A DNA stretch of 15,535 nt, from the NCBI GenBank assembly GCA_036266975.1, contig DATAWZ010000137.1:1-15535 (forward strand), given 5' to 3'. Below the pieces are notes generated by a model that saw only the letters and a list, made by a program, of their open reading frames with translations, was not told the DNA's origin and made no database searches. Shown here piece after piece: positions 1-7,700 of this stretch. The DNA is from DATAWZ01 sp036266975 (lineage in GTDB: Bacteria > Actinomycetota > Thermoleophilia > Solirubrobacterales > Solirubrobacteraceae). Position 1 is the first letter of the stretch; the number at the start of each line of letters is the position of its first letter. The translations under genes were made by a program, and so were the position numbers.

Positions 1-311
1 TCCGGCGTGCCCAGCGTGGCGATGATGCTGCCGCCGGTGATGCCCGGCGCACCCCAGGAGAAGACGATGGTGCAGAACATGCAGGGCAGGAACGCGCGCT
101 TGGCGACCAGCCATGACTGCTCGAGAAACTCCGGGAACCAGCTGTAGGGCGGCTTGAACGTCGTGACGAAGGTCTGGCCCGTCAGGATCATCATCCCGGC
201 GAACTGATCCAGCCATCCAAATGCTCCGGATCCTGCCGCTCCGCCACCGCGACGCGGTGCCCGCGGTGTGGTGGGCCTGGTTGCGGGAAGGCCTACGGCC
301 GGCGCGCTCAT
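1..311 (-). CDS. YrbE/MlaE-family ABC transporter permease, N-terminal part (runs off the window)
   Basis: The reading frame begins at ATG 311-309 and is still open at base 1, giving about 103 residues. After a Pro/Ala/Arg-rich N-terminus the protein reads FVTTFKPPYSW, then FPEFLEQSWLVAKRAFLP and the hydrophobic stretch CTIVFSWGAPGITGGSI. The block 'F-x-E-F-L-x-Q-x-W-x-V-A-(K/R)' before the first hydrophobic segment is what I know from YrbE4A-type permeases of actinobacterial Mce lipid/sterol import systems (MlaE superfamily). Such permeases work as a pair with an MlaF-type ATPase and Mce/MlaD proteins, which would lie to the left, outside the window. The start is supported by a Shine-Dalgarno, AGGGGGTGAG, a few bases upstream. 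The ATG overlaps the stop of a short leader ORF (ATGA). Family assignment is good; the substrate cannot be told. Confidence 0.8.
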   Translation of the reverse strand, partial: MSAPAVGLPATRPTTPRAPRRGGGAAGSGAFGWLDQFAGMMILTGQTFVTTFKPPYSWFPEFLEQSWLVAKRAFLPCMFCTIVFSWGAPGITGGSIIATLGTP

Positions 312-358
312 GGTCCACTCACCCCCTCATGGGCCCCAGTCCTTGCGGATCTGTGCAC
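308..358 (-). CDS. Candidate 16-residue leader peptide coupled to the permease gene
   Basis: A near-perfect Shine-Dalgarno (AAGGAGG) lies 6 nt before GTG 358-356. This opens a 16-codon frame (VHRSARTGAHEGVSGP) that stops with TGA at 310-308, sharing bases with the ATG of the permease in an ATGA overlap. The ribosome site is stronger than that of most genes here, so the frame may be translated and serve to couple or attenuate permease translation. It has no run of one amino acid that would suggest a classical attenuator. An ATG at 364-362 is in the same frame but abuts the Shine-Dalgarno. Comparison with related genomes is the only real test; it may also be chance. Confidence 0.35.
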   Translation of the reverse strand: MHRSARTGAHEGVSGP

Positions 359-383
359 CTGCATCCTCCTTGTCTCCCGATCT

Positions 384-412
384 CCTGGCGAGCCGGGCGA
401 CGAGTCGCCAGG
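384..412 (-). promoter_or_regulatory. Mutually exclusive hairpins in the permease leader
   Basis: CCTGGCGA (384-391) is the exact reverse complement of TCGCCAGG (405-412). Inside it, GGCGAC (396-401) pairs with GTCGCC (404-409). The two stems share bases and cannot form together. They sit about 25 nt upstream of the leader-ORF Shine-Dalgarno, within the 214-nt gap between the PucR-type gene and the permease. This could be an RNA switch or simply GC-rich chance pairing. A weak GGGCC/GGCCC stem near 496-515 just after the regulator stop could act as a terminator. Nothing else is recognisable in that gap. Confidence 0.3.
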
Positions 413-525
413 CCCGCGCCTGATCCTGTACTCGTTTATACCGGGCGCGAGAGGCCCCAGATCAGGCTTCGAGAAACTTTGAAAGAGTCCACAAACGGGG
501 CCTGCGGCGGCCCGTGAGGGGGCTC

Positions 526-2325
526 TCAGGCCTCGGAGAGGGCCTCGTCGGCGCCGGCGACAGCCGCGCGGGAGCCAGCGGCCCGGCCGGTGAGGGCGAG
601 CATCGTCATCGCCATCTGCAGTGTGAGCTGCGCCTCGGGGTCGCCGACGAGATCGACGCCGAGCAGCTCCTGGATCCGGGTCAGGCGGTAGCGCACCGTG
701 TTCTCGTGCACGAACATCGCCCGCGCGCAGGCACGGATGTTGTGGCCGGCGCGCAGGAAGGCGCGCAGGGTCTCGAGCAACTCGCCGTGGCGGGCGTCGC
801 CGGGATCGAGCAGCGGCCCGAGCGTCTCGACCAGGAAGCGACGAGAGGAGACGGCGTCGGGGCGCAGCAGGAACATGCGCGCCAACCCGAGGTCGTCGAC
901 GGCGGTCACGGTGTGCTCGGCCCCGTCGGCGAGCTCGCCGATCGTCCCGGCCGCGTCGTGCGCCTCCGTATATGCGCGCGGGTAGCCGTCGGCCGCCTTG
1001 CAGACGCTGGAGACCACGACCGCAAGCGCGCCGCCGGGGGCAACCGACTCGCACCACGCCCGCAGCGCGCCCACCACCTCGCCCAGGCCCTCCTCGCGCG
1101 AGGCGCCCATGCGCAGGGGGACCACGAGGGCGAGGCCCTCGGTCACCCCGGTGCCGAGCACGACCGCGCGCGCGCCCAGGCAGCGCTCGAGCACCTGCGC
1201 CGCGGCGCGCGGAGTCGGGAGCGGCGGGCCCGCAGAGGTTCGCTCGCGAATCAGGGCGATCACGTGCTCGGAGCCGAGGCTCATCGTCGCCGCGCGGGCG
1301 AGCGCTCGCAGCGTCTCGGTGTCCCGCCGGCCGCGAATGAGCTCGCCGGCGAGGACCTCGCGCGCGTCGCCGGTCTCGGCGGCGGCCTGCTCGTCGCCGG
1401 CGAGGGCGAGGGCGACCGACGTGACCGCGCGACCGACGACGAGCTGATCGACGGCACGGAAACGGCTCTCGGTCTCCTCGACGACCAGGTACGCCGCCGG
1501 CCGGTCGGCCGGCCCGACCGGAGCGATGAGCCAGCGCGCATTGCTGCCGAGGGTCGAGAAGGGACCGACGATCGTCGTGGGCTTGCCCGACCCGGTGCCG
1601 ATGAGCTCGGCGACGCCGTTGCCCGAGCGGTGCGGCTCCTCCAGGATCGCGACGGTCTGGGCCGGACCGCTCTCGGCGCGCCGCTCGAAGCGGCTGTCGT
1701 AGAGGGCGACCGGGCGGTGGGTCAGCTTGGCGACCGCGGCGACGAGCTTCTTGACGTCGGCGCCGAGCGCGAAGGAGGAGAGGTGCTGGTCGGCCGCGGC
1801 CGCTTGGGCGAGCAGGCGGTTGCGCCGCTCGGCGTCGGCCAAGCGCTGGCGCAGCGCGCCGGCGATGCGGGAGCCGACGACGATCGGGGTGACGACGCGC
1901 GCGTAGGCGAGGGCGAGGGTCTGGGCCGCGGGCGAGTAGACGCGGCGGCGCTCGACGTCGTCGAGGATGGCGATTCCCTCGACCTCCTCGCCCAGCAGCA
2001 GCGGGACCGCGAGTTGCGACGGGGAGGCCCACTCGCCCTTCTTCTCCTCGCCGAGCACCGGTCGCGCGCTGGCGAGCACCTCCTCGGCGAGCGCGGCCGG
2101 GGGCTTGCGACCGTCGATGGCCAGGCGGCCGTCTGCGCAGCGGCAGGCGCGCCCCTCCAGGCTCCCCCCGGAGCCCTCACGCAGGAACAGGCGGCAGCGA
2201 CGCACGCCAAGCAGCGAGCAGAGCTCATCGGTGACCGCCGTGAGGACCTCAGCCAGCTCGCCGCTGACGGGCAACCGCTCGATCGCGGTGAGCAGAGCGT
2301 CCTGATCCAGGGTGTCGGTCGACAT
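526..2325 (-). CDS. PucR-family transcriptional regulator with N-terminal GAF-like domain
   Basis: This is a 599-residue DNA-binding regulator. Residues about 514-573 form the C-terminal PucR-type helix-turn-helix: LRAFLRAGHNIRACARAMF followed by VHENTVRYRLTRIQELLG, the hallmark of this family. Residues about 20-150 look like a GAF sensor domain, and the middle carries alpha/beta segments typical of the regulatory part of CdaR/PucR-like proteins. ATG 2325 was chosen because the coding pattern fades upstream of MSTDTLDQDALL; no Shine-Dalgarno precedes it. An in-frame ATG at 2415 would add 30 low-complexity residues. PucR-like proteins usually activate or repress a neighbouring catabolic or transport operon, and the Mce-type permease downstream on the same strand is the obvious candidate target. 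The effector is unknown. Confidence 0.85.
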   Translation of the reverse strand: MSTDTLDQDALLTAIERLPVSGELAEVLTAVTDELCSLLGVRRCRLFLREGSGGSLEGRACRCADGRLAIDGRKPPAALAEEVLASARPVLGEEKKGEWASPSQLAVPLLLGEEVEGIAILDDVERRRVYSPAAQTLALAYARVVTPIVVGSRIAGALRQRLADAERRNRLLAQAAAADQHLSSFALGADVKKLVAAVAKLTHRPVALYDSRFERRAESGPAQTVAILEEPHRSGNGVAELIGTGSGKPTTIVGPFSTLGSNARWLIAPVGPADRPAAYLVVEETESRFRAVDQLVVGRAVTSVALALAGDEQAAAETGDAREVLAGELIRGRRDTETLRALARAATMSLGSEHVIALIRERTSAGPPLPTPRAAAQVLERCLGARAVVLGTGVTEGLALVVPLRMGASREEGLGEVVGALRAWCESVAPGGALAVVVSSVCKAADGYPRAYTEAHDAAGTIGELADGAEHTVTAVDDLGLARMFLLRPDAVSSRRFLVETLGPLLDPGDARHGELLETLRAFLRAGHNIRACARAMFVHENTVRYRLTRIQELLGVDLVGDPEAQLTLQMAMTMLALTGRAAGSRAAVAGADEALSEA

Positions 2326-2436
2326 GGCGAATACCAGGGAGGCGGCTGCCGCTCTTGCACCCGTGCCTCCCTCCGAGGCGCGCCGGTGCCGAGGGACCCG
2401 CTCCCGGCATCTCAACGATTACGTAGAACGTACACG

Positions 2437-2452
2437 ATCGGATCGCTCCGAT
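2437..2452. promoter_or_regulatory. Possible operator palindrome upstream of the PucR-type gene
   Basis: ATCGGA and TCCGAT are perfect inverted repeats separated by TCGC, between the candidate promoter and the regulator start. A site like this could be an autoregulatory operator or an RNA hairpin in the 5' leader. A 6-bp palindrome is not rare in DNA this GC-rich, so this is suggestive only. Confidence 0.25.
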
Positions 2453-2534
2453 GTGCAGGTTCTCCGGCGAACGCGCGGCGGCCCTGTGCGCACGCACCAC
2501 GCCTCGAGCGAAGCCCCCACCCGAGGACGGAGTG

Positions 2535-2563
2535 AGCCTAGCCGGTCCGGCGCGATCCGTCAT
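2535..2563 (-). promoter_or_regulatory. Candidate sigma-A-type promoter for the PucR-type regulator
   Basis: Read on the minus strand, ATGACG (2563-2558) and TAGGCT (2540-2535) are 17 bp apart. The first matches four of six bases of the -35 TTGACA. The second keeps the TA...T core that is often the only conserved part of actinobacterial -10 boxes. Transcription would begin near 2528 and give a leader of about 200 nt before ATG 2325. Confidence 0.35.
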
Positions 2564-2635
2564 CGGCGCCAGCACCTATCTTCGCGCCTCTGCCTTGGAG
2601 CGTGGACGGGGCCCCGGTGGGGCATGCGGCGCGCC

Positions 2636-3655
2636 TCAAGGACCCGCGAGGACCCCCTCGCGCACGCGAGGGATGACGTGGCGCGCGAAGTACTCGATGC
2701 GCTCACCGGCGGACGCGATCGACTCGCCGGGCAGGGCGGCGAAGTAGTGGATGTCCTCGATCTGGGGGTACTCGCGCACGAGGTCGGTCAGGGCCGCGAC
2801 GGCCGCGTCCCCGTCCCAGACCTGGTACAGGCCCGCCTCCAGCAGCGCCGCCGGGCTCTCGAAGGGGGGAACGTCGCCGAAGCCGCCCCACTCCACGTAC
2901 ATGTTGATCTGGTAGAGCGCGTGTCGGCCGACCTCGGCCCACGCCCGCTCGGGATCGTCGGCGACGACGATCCACTGCAGCGCGCAGATCGTCCCGTCCG
3001 CCGGGTCGCGCCCGAGGTCGCGCAGGCCCTCCACGTACAGCGGGAGCGTCGGGTTGAAGGCCGACAGGAAGCCGTCGCCGATCGCCGCCGCCCGACGGCA
3101 CGCGGGCTCGCTCATCCCGCCGATGAGGATCCGCGGCGCTCGCGCCGCGATCGGGCCGAGCGGAAGCTCGGGAATGGTGAAGCGCTTGCCCTCGTAGGAG
3201 AAGGGCTCGCCCGTCCACGCTCGCCGCAGGATTGCCACCGTGTCCTCGATCAGGCTCGGGCGGAAGCGGCGGTTGACGCCCAGCCCGGCGAACTCGAGCT
3301 CGCGGTAGCCGATCCCGAGCCCCAGATCGAATCTCCCTCCGGAGAGGATCGACAGCATCGCCGCGTCTTCGGCCAGCCGCAGGGGATGATGCAGCGGGGC
3401 GAGCATGAGGTTGGTCGCGATCAGGACCGACGAGGTCTTCGCCGCGATGGCGGCGGCGAGCGGGACCGGGCTGGGCGAGTACCCGTCGGTCGAGAAGTGG
3501 TGCTCGGTCAGCCAGATCGACTCGTAACCGAGCTGCTCGGCGCGAACGACCTGCTCGAGCACCTCGGCGTAGAGCTGCTCGAAGGAGCGCTCGGCGCTGG
3601 CGGGGTTGCGCATGTCGTACAGCAGTCCGAAGCGGGGTGCTCGCCCTTCGGTCAT
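2636..3655 (-). CDS. LLM-class flavin-dependent oxidoreductase (luciferase-like monooxygenase family)
   Basis: This 339-residue protein has the bacterial-luciferase TIM-barrel pattern: GLLYDMRNP at strand 1, EQLGYESIWLTEHHF (the TEHHF motif), IATNLMLAPLHHPLRLAED, ILSGGRFDLGLGIGY, and PRILIGGMSEPACRRAA in the second half. Members oxidise small organic substrates with FMNH2 or F420 as the cofactor. The sequence alone does not say which cofactor or substrate applies. ATG 3655 is preceded by GGAGGGAGAGAG, a good Shine-Dalgarno; an in-frame start at 3718 adds only low-complexity residues. Length is normal for the family and there is no signal peptide, so it should be cytosolic. It is divergent from the ROK-like gene, with 161 bp between the two starts. 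A hairpin overlaps its last codons. Confidence 0.88.
   Translation of the reverse strand: MTEGRAPRFGLLYDMRNPASAERSFEQLYAEVLEQVVRAEQLGYESIWLTEHHFSTDGYSPSPVPLAAAIAAKTSSVLIATNLMLAPLHHPLRLAEDAAMLSILSGGRFDLGLGIGYRELEFAGLGVNRRFRPSLIEDTVAILRRAWTGEPFSYEGKRFTIPELPLGPIAARAPRILIGGMSEPACRRAAAIGDGFLSAFNPTLPLYVEGLRDLGRDPADGTICALQWIVVADDPERAWAEVGRHALYQINMYVEWGGFGDVPPFESPAALLEAGLYQVWDGDAAVAALTDLVREYPQIEDIHYFAALPGESIASAGERIEYFARHVIPRVREGVLAGP
2655..2672 (-). terminator. GC-rich hairpin in the last codons of the flavin-enzyme gene
   Basis: CCCTCGCG (2655-2662) and CGCGAGGG (2665-2672) are exact inverted repeats around CA, 17 nt before the end of the gene. No T-run follows, so at most it is the 'I-shaped' type of terminator described in actinobacteria. 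In sequence this GC-rich, 8-bp stems occur by chance, so confidence is low. Confidence 0.3.
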
Positions 3656-3816
3656 CTCTCTCCCTCCGTCGCGTGAACCGGACCCCGGCGATCTAACCAC
3701 AGTCGGGATCGCGCGCATTAGCGTGCCCGCGCCCGGGAGACGGCGAGCGCCGCGCGTTTTTCCCCAATCACCACGGGACGCGTGCGACGATCAGCGCCGT
3801 GGCCGGGGAGCGGGCG

Positions 3817-4740
3817 ATGGCAGGCGGCGGAGCGGCGGTCGGCATGGAGCTGGGCGCCGGGGAGGTGCGGCTGGGGTACCTGCGGGGCGGGCGCCTGTCC
3901 GACCCGGTGGTGCGGGCGATCGAGACCTCGAGCGCGACGGCACTGGTCGACCAGCTCGCGGCGATCGCGGCGGGCGTGCGGCCGGTGCCGGACGCGGTCG
4001 GCCTCGCGCTGTCGGGGGTCGACCTTCCCCTCGCCGACGTCCTGCTGCGCAAGGTGCTGCGCAAGCGCCTGCGCCTGCCGGTGGCGGTCGACAGCGACGG
4101 GCGCGCGGTCGCGTTCGCCGAGGCCCACGACGAGGGCCTTCGCCCGAGCGCTCGGCACCTCGTGCTGCTGCTCGTCGGCGAGCGCGTCCGTGCCGGGCTC
4201 GTGCTCGACGGGCACGTCTACCGCGGTGCCCACGCCGGCGCCGGCGAGCTCGGCCACGCGATCGTCGGCCTCGATCTCGCCGCCGCGGTCCCGGCGCCGA
4301 TGTGGTTCCCGCAACCGGGCTCGTTCGAGTTCGTCGCCTCCACCCACGCACTCGACCAGCTCGCCGCGCAGGCGAGCCGCGTGCATCCCGAATCGGTGCT
4401 CGCCCGGCTGCGCCGGGAGGGCAGATCGACGCTCGGCGTCGAGGCCGCGCAGGGCGCCCGCGCGGGCGACAAGGCGGCGGCAAGGATGTTCCAGATCTGG
4501 GGTCAGCGGCTCGGGATCGGGGTGGCAAACGCGATCAACACCCTCGACCCCGAGGAGGTCGTGATCGCCGGCGCGGCGGCGCTCGCCGGGGAGTTGATCC
4601 TCGCCCCGGCGCGACGGATCGCGGCGAGCTACGTGCGGCCCGGGCTGGGCGAGCACACAAAGATCCGCCTGGCCCGACACGGCGAGCGCGGGGCGGTGCT
4701 CGGCGCCGCGCTGCTCGCGCTCGACGAGCTCAGCCACTGA
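3817..4740 (+). CDS. ROK-family protein with degenerate kinase and zinc motifs
   Basis: A 307-residue protein with the ROK (glucokinase/NagC) fold layout. The phosphate-binding loop position reads ELGAGEVRLG (residues 11-20) where DxGGTK is expected. VDSDGRA (91-97) stands where family kinases have ENDANAA. GELGHAIVG (143-151) matches the GHxxV block, and NTLDPEEVVIAG (241-252) matches the usual NxxxPExIxxGG. The CxCGxxGCxE zinc motif is absent: the matching stretch is PQPGSFEF (166-173) with no cysteine. A catalytic Asp is probably kept at 94. Either it is a divergent sugar kinase or it has become a binding or regulatory protein. ATG 3817 is preferred over GTG 3799 because GGGGAG lies 6 nt upstream. 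There is no N-terminal DNA-binding domain. It ends convergently inside the next gene, overlapping by 11 bp. Confidence 0.75.
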   Translation: MAGGGAAVGMELGAGEVRLGYLRGGRLSDPVVRAIETSSATALVDQLAAIAAGVRPVPDAVGLALSGVDLPLADVLLRKVLRKRLRLPVAVDSDGRAVAFAEAHDEGLRPSARHLVLLLVGERVRAGLVLDGHVYRGAHAGAGELGHAIVGLDLAAAVPAPMWFPQPGSFEFVASTHALDQLAAQASRVHPESVLARLRREGRSTLGVEAAQGARAGDKAAARMFQIWGQRLGIGVANAINTLDPEEVVIAGAAALAGELILAPARRIAASYVRPGLGEHTKIRLARHGERGAVLGAALLALDELSH

Positions 4741-7700
4741 GGGCGAACGGACGGGAGATCCCGATGACCCGCCGCCGGGCGTCGAGCGCCTGGACCTCGA
4801 AGGTGCGATTGGAGCCGTGCACGGCGATCGCGGTCTCGAACCCCACCTTGGCGGCGGTGGCAACCGGCGCGAGCGCGTCGGCACTCGTTCCGCCGAGGAC
4901 TCGCCAGCTGACGACCCGCGTGGCGCCGTTCCAGCTCGCGTACACGGTGGCGCCGCCGCTGCTCGCGCGGGCCGCGCCGGCCGGCGGCTGAAGCGGCAGC
5001 CCGACCCACGGGCCGAGCGTCGTGCGGTAGCTGAGGTCCTCGCCGGGCAGCACGACGTCGAGCAGCATCTTGCCCGAGGGGCTGTACTCCGAGAAGAAGC
5101 GCTGCGACCCCCATCCGACCAGGACGTTCCCGTTCGCGAGCTGCTGCGTGCTGCCCATGTAGTCGGCGTCGAAGCTGCTGCCGTGGCTGTACTGCGAGAC
5201 GAGCGTTGCCGTATGGGTCTGCTGGTTCAGCCGCAGCACCAGGCCGCGTGAGGGGGCGGACGCGGAGACGTAGGTGCCCCCGCCGGTGATCTGGCAGCAG
5301 TGATCGTCGAACAGCGTGACCTCCGAGCCCGGCCCGAGCTTGACGTCGTGCTGCCACTGGAAGTCGGCGCCCGGCCCGAAGGTGAAGCTCGAGTGGGGGC
5401 CGCCGAGCGTCCAGATGATCCGGCCGGTGGCGATGTTCACCAGATAGGCGGCCCAGGTGTCGCGCATCGAGACCATGAAGGTGCCGTGGCCGGTCAGGTC
5501 GATGGCGTTGACGTGGTAGGCGTCCCAGGGGAAGCCGTTCGTCGGCAGGGTCGCCCGCGAGTCGCCCAGCGGGATGTGGTCGAGCGCGTCCCAGCTGCGC
5601 ACGAGCTTGCCGGTCTTCAGGCTGTACTCCTGCACCGCGGAGTCGGTCAGCGCGCCGTTGTAGGCGCCGCCGTACTTCGACAGGTTCATCGGGATGTTCT
5701 TGTTGGCGGTCACCCACGCGTCGTCGCCGCTGATGACCAGGTCGTGCAGCGTGATGATCCAGCCGTCCTTGCCCCGCACCGTGGCGATCGGCTGGTAGTG
5801 CTGGTTGACGATGACGTCCTCGCCGCTGGTCGTGGCGCCGGCGTTGGTGACGACGCCCTGCCACCACGCCAGGGCCGGCTTGCCGTGGTAGCTCTGCAGG
5901 CTCAGGTTCGCCGCGACGACGCTCTCGGGCACGGGGTGGAACCACACGGGCGCGAGGTCCTTGTCGAGGATCAGCGGCCCGCTCTGACCGGTCAGCGGCG
6001 GGTAGCTGAGGTTGTAGAAGTTCGTCAGGAACAGGTAGCCGGGGGCGAGCTCGTCGAGGTTCTTCGGGGCGACGTCCGCCTTGAGGATCGGCGGATGCAG
6101 CCCGGGCTCGGACACGAAGCTGTAGGCGTCGTGCTTGACGTAACGGCCGATCTCGGCGCCGTGGGTCCCGGAGACCACCGCGAACTGGATCGTCACGAAG
6201 ACGGCCACCACCGCGCCGATGGTGGCCAGCAGCGGCCGTCGCCGGGCCGTGTCTGCGGGCGGCTTGGGCAACGTCGCCAGCGCGTACAGGCCGGCCGCCC
6301 CGGCGAAGCCCGCACCGATGAGGTACGCGAGCCGGAAGCCGTCGGTCAGGGATTCGGGGACCGGGTGGCCGGCGCCGATGAGGTGGCTCGTGCGCTGGGT
6401 CGCGAGCGTGACCAGCAGCGCCAGGCCGATGCCGCCGCCGACTTGGCGCGAGGTGTTGACCAGCCCCGACGCGAGCCCCGCCTGCCCCTCCTTGGCCCCG
6501 TGGGTGGCCGCAATGGTCGAGGCGACGATCGACAGGCCGATGCCGGCCGTGGTGAGCAGGCCCGGAAGCATCACGTAGAGCACCGGGCTGCCGCTCTGGG
6601 CGATCTTCGAGAGCAGCAGCAGGCCGGTCGTGAGCATCACGAGCCCTCCGACGAGCACGGCACGGACGCCGAAGTGGCTCACCAGCCGGCCGGCGCGCGA
6701 GGCGACGAGCATGATCAACAAGGCCATCGGCAGGAAGATGAGCCCGGCGTGCAGGGGCGAGAGGCCGAGGACCTGTTGCAGATACAGCGAGCTGACGAAC
6801 CACATCGGGAACAGCGAGGCGCTGAACAGCAGCACGATCGTGTTCGCGTCCCGCAGCGGCTTGGTGAGCTCCTTGAACGGGATCAGGGGCTCCGAGGCCC
6901 GAACCTCGATCACGCAGAAGGCCGCGAGCAGCACGATGCCGGCGATCATCGGGCCCAGCGAGCCGAAGGCGTGCCAGCTCTTGATACCGGTCTCAACCAC
7001 CCCGTAGACCAGGACCATCTGCCCGACGGTCAGGGTGATCGCCCCGCTGAGGTCGAAGCTGCCGCCAGCGCGGGCGCGGCGGCGCTCGTGGACGACGGCG
7101 TAGGCGACGAACGCGGCGGCGATCCCGATCGGGGGATTGATCAGCAGGACCCAGCGCCAGCTGAGCTCCTGAGTGATGATCCCGCCGAAGAGCATGCCCG
7201 CGGCGCCGCCGAGGCCGTTCATCGCCGCCCACAGGGCGATCGCCCGGTGCAGCTTGGGCCCGGGCGGGAAGGAGGCGGTGATGATCGCCAGCGAGGACGC
7301 GGCCATGAAGGCGCACGAGAAGCCCTGTACGCCGCGCGCCACGACGAGGAAGGTACTGTCCGGTGACAGGCCTCCCGCCAGCGAGGTCAGGCCGAAGAGG
7401 AGCAGCGCGACGGTGAACGTTCGCCGATGGCCAAAGCTGTCGACGACGCGGCCGCCGAGCATCAAGAAGCCGGCGAAGGTGATGGCGTAGGCGTCGACGA
7501 CCCACTGCAGGTCGGCCGAGGAGAAGTTCAGGCTCGACTGGATCGACGGCAGGGCGACGTTGACGATGCTCAGATCGAGGATGACCATGAACTGCGCCAC
7601 GCAGCACACGGCGAGGATCCAGGTCGAGCGCGAGCCGCTCGCGCGCAGGCGGGCGCCAACGCCGTCCTTGCCCGACGGCAGCGCGACCGTGACCGCGCCC

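Larger units (their letters stand above)
2326..2635. other. 310-nt intergenic region upstream of the PucR-type regulator
   Basis: This region separates the flavin-enzyme gene from the regulator gene. It holds one candidate promoter (2535-2563, minus) and one perfect 6-bp palindrome (2437-2452). Direct TACGT repeats occur beside the palindrome, within 2421-2432. Open frames crossing it on the plus strand are low-complexity extensions of frames antisense to the regulator, and I do not consider them genes. Confidence 0.5.

Noticed and set aside
484..496. Sequence resembling a DnaA box (TGTGGACTC on the minus strand)
   Set aside because: Only seven of nine positions fit TGTGGACAA and there is no cluster; not evidence for an origin inside this window.
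514..2535. Long plus-strand open frame opposite the PucR-type gene
   Set aside because: Its translation is Arg/Gly/Ala/Glu-rich low complexity with no motif, while the minus strand carries a clear PucR helix-turn-helix. Long antisense frames are expected at this GC content.
2312..3676. 454-codon plus-strand frame across the regulator upstream region and flavin enzyme gene
   Set aside because: Low-complexity and antisense to a clear luciferase-like protein; no ribosome site or recognisable domain.
5300..7366. 688-codon plus-strand frame opposite the exporter fusion
   Set aside because: The translation is rich in Asp, Arg, His and Gln with no hydrophobic pattern or domain; it mirrors codon bias of the MFS gene on the other strand.
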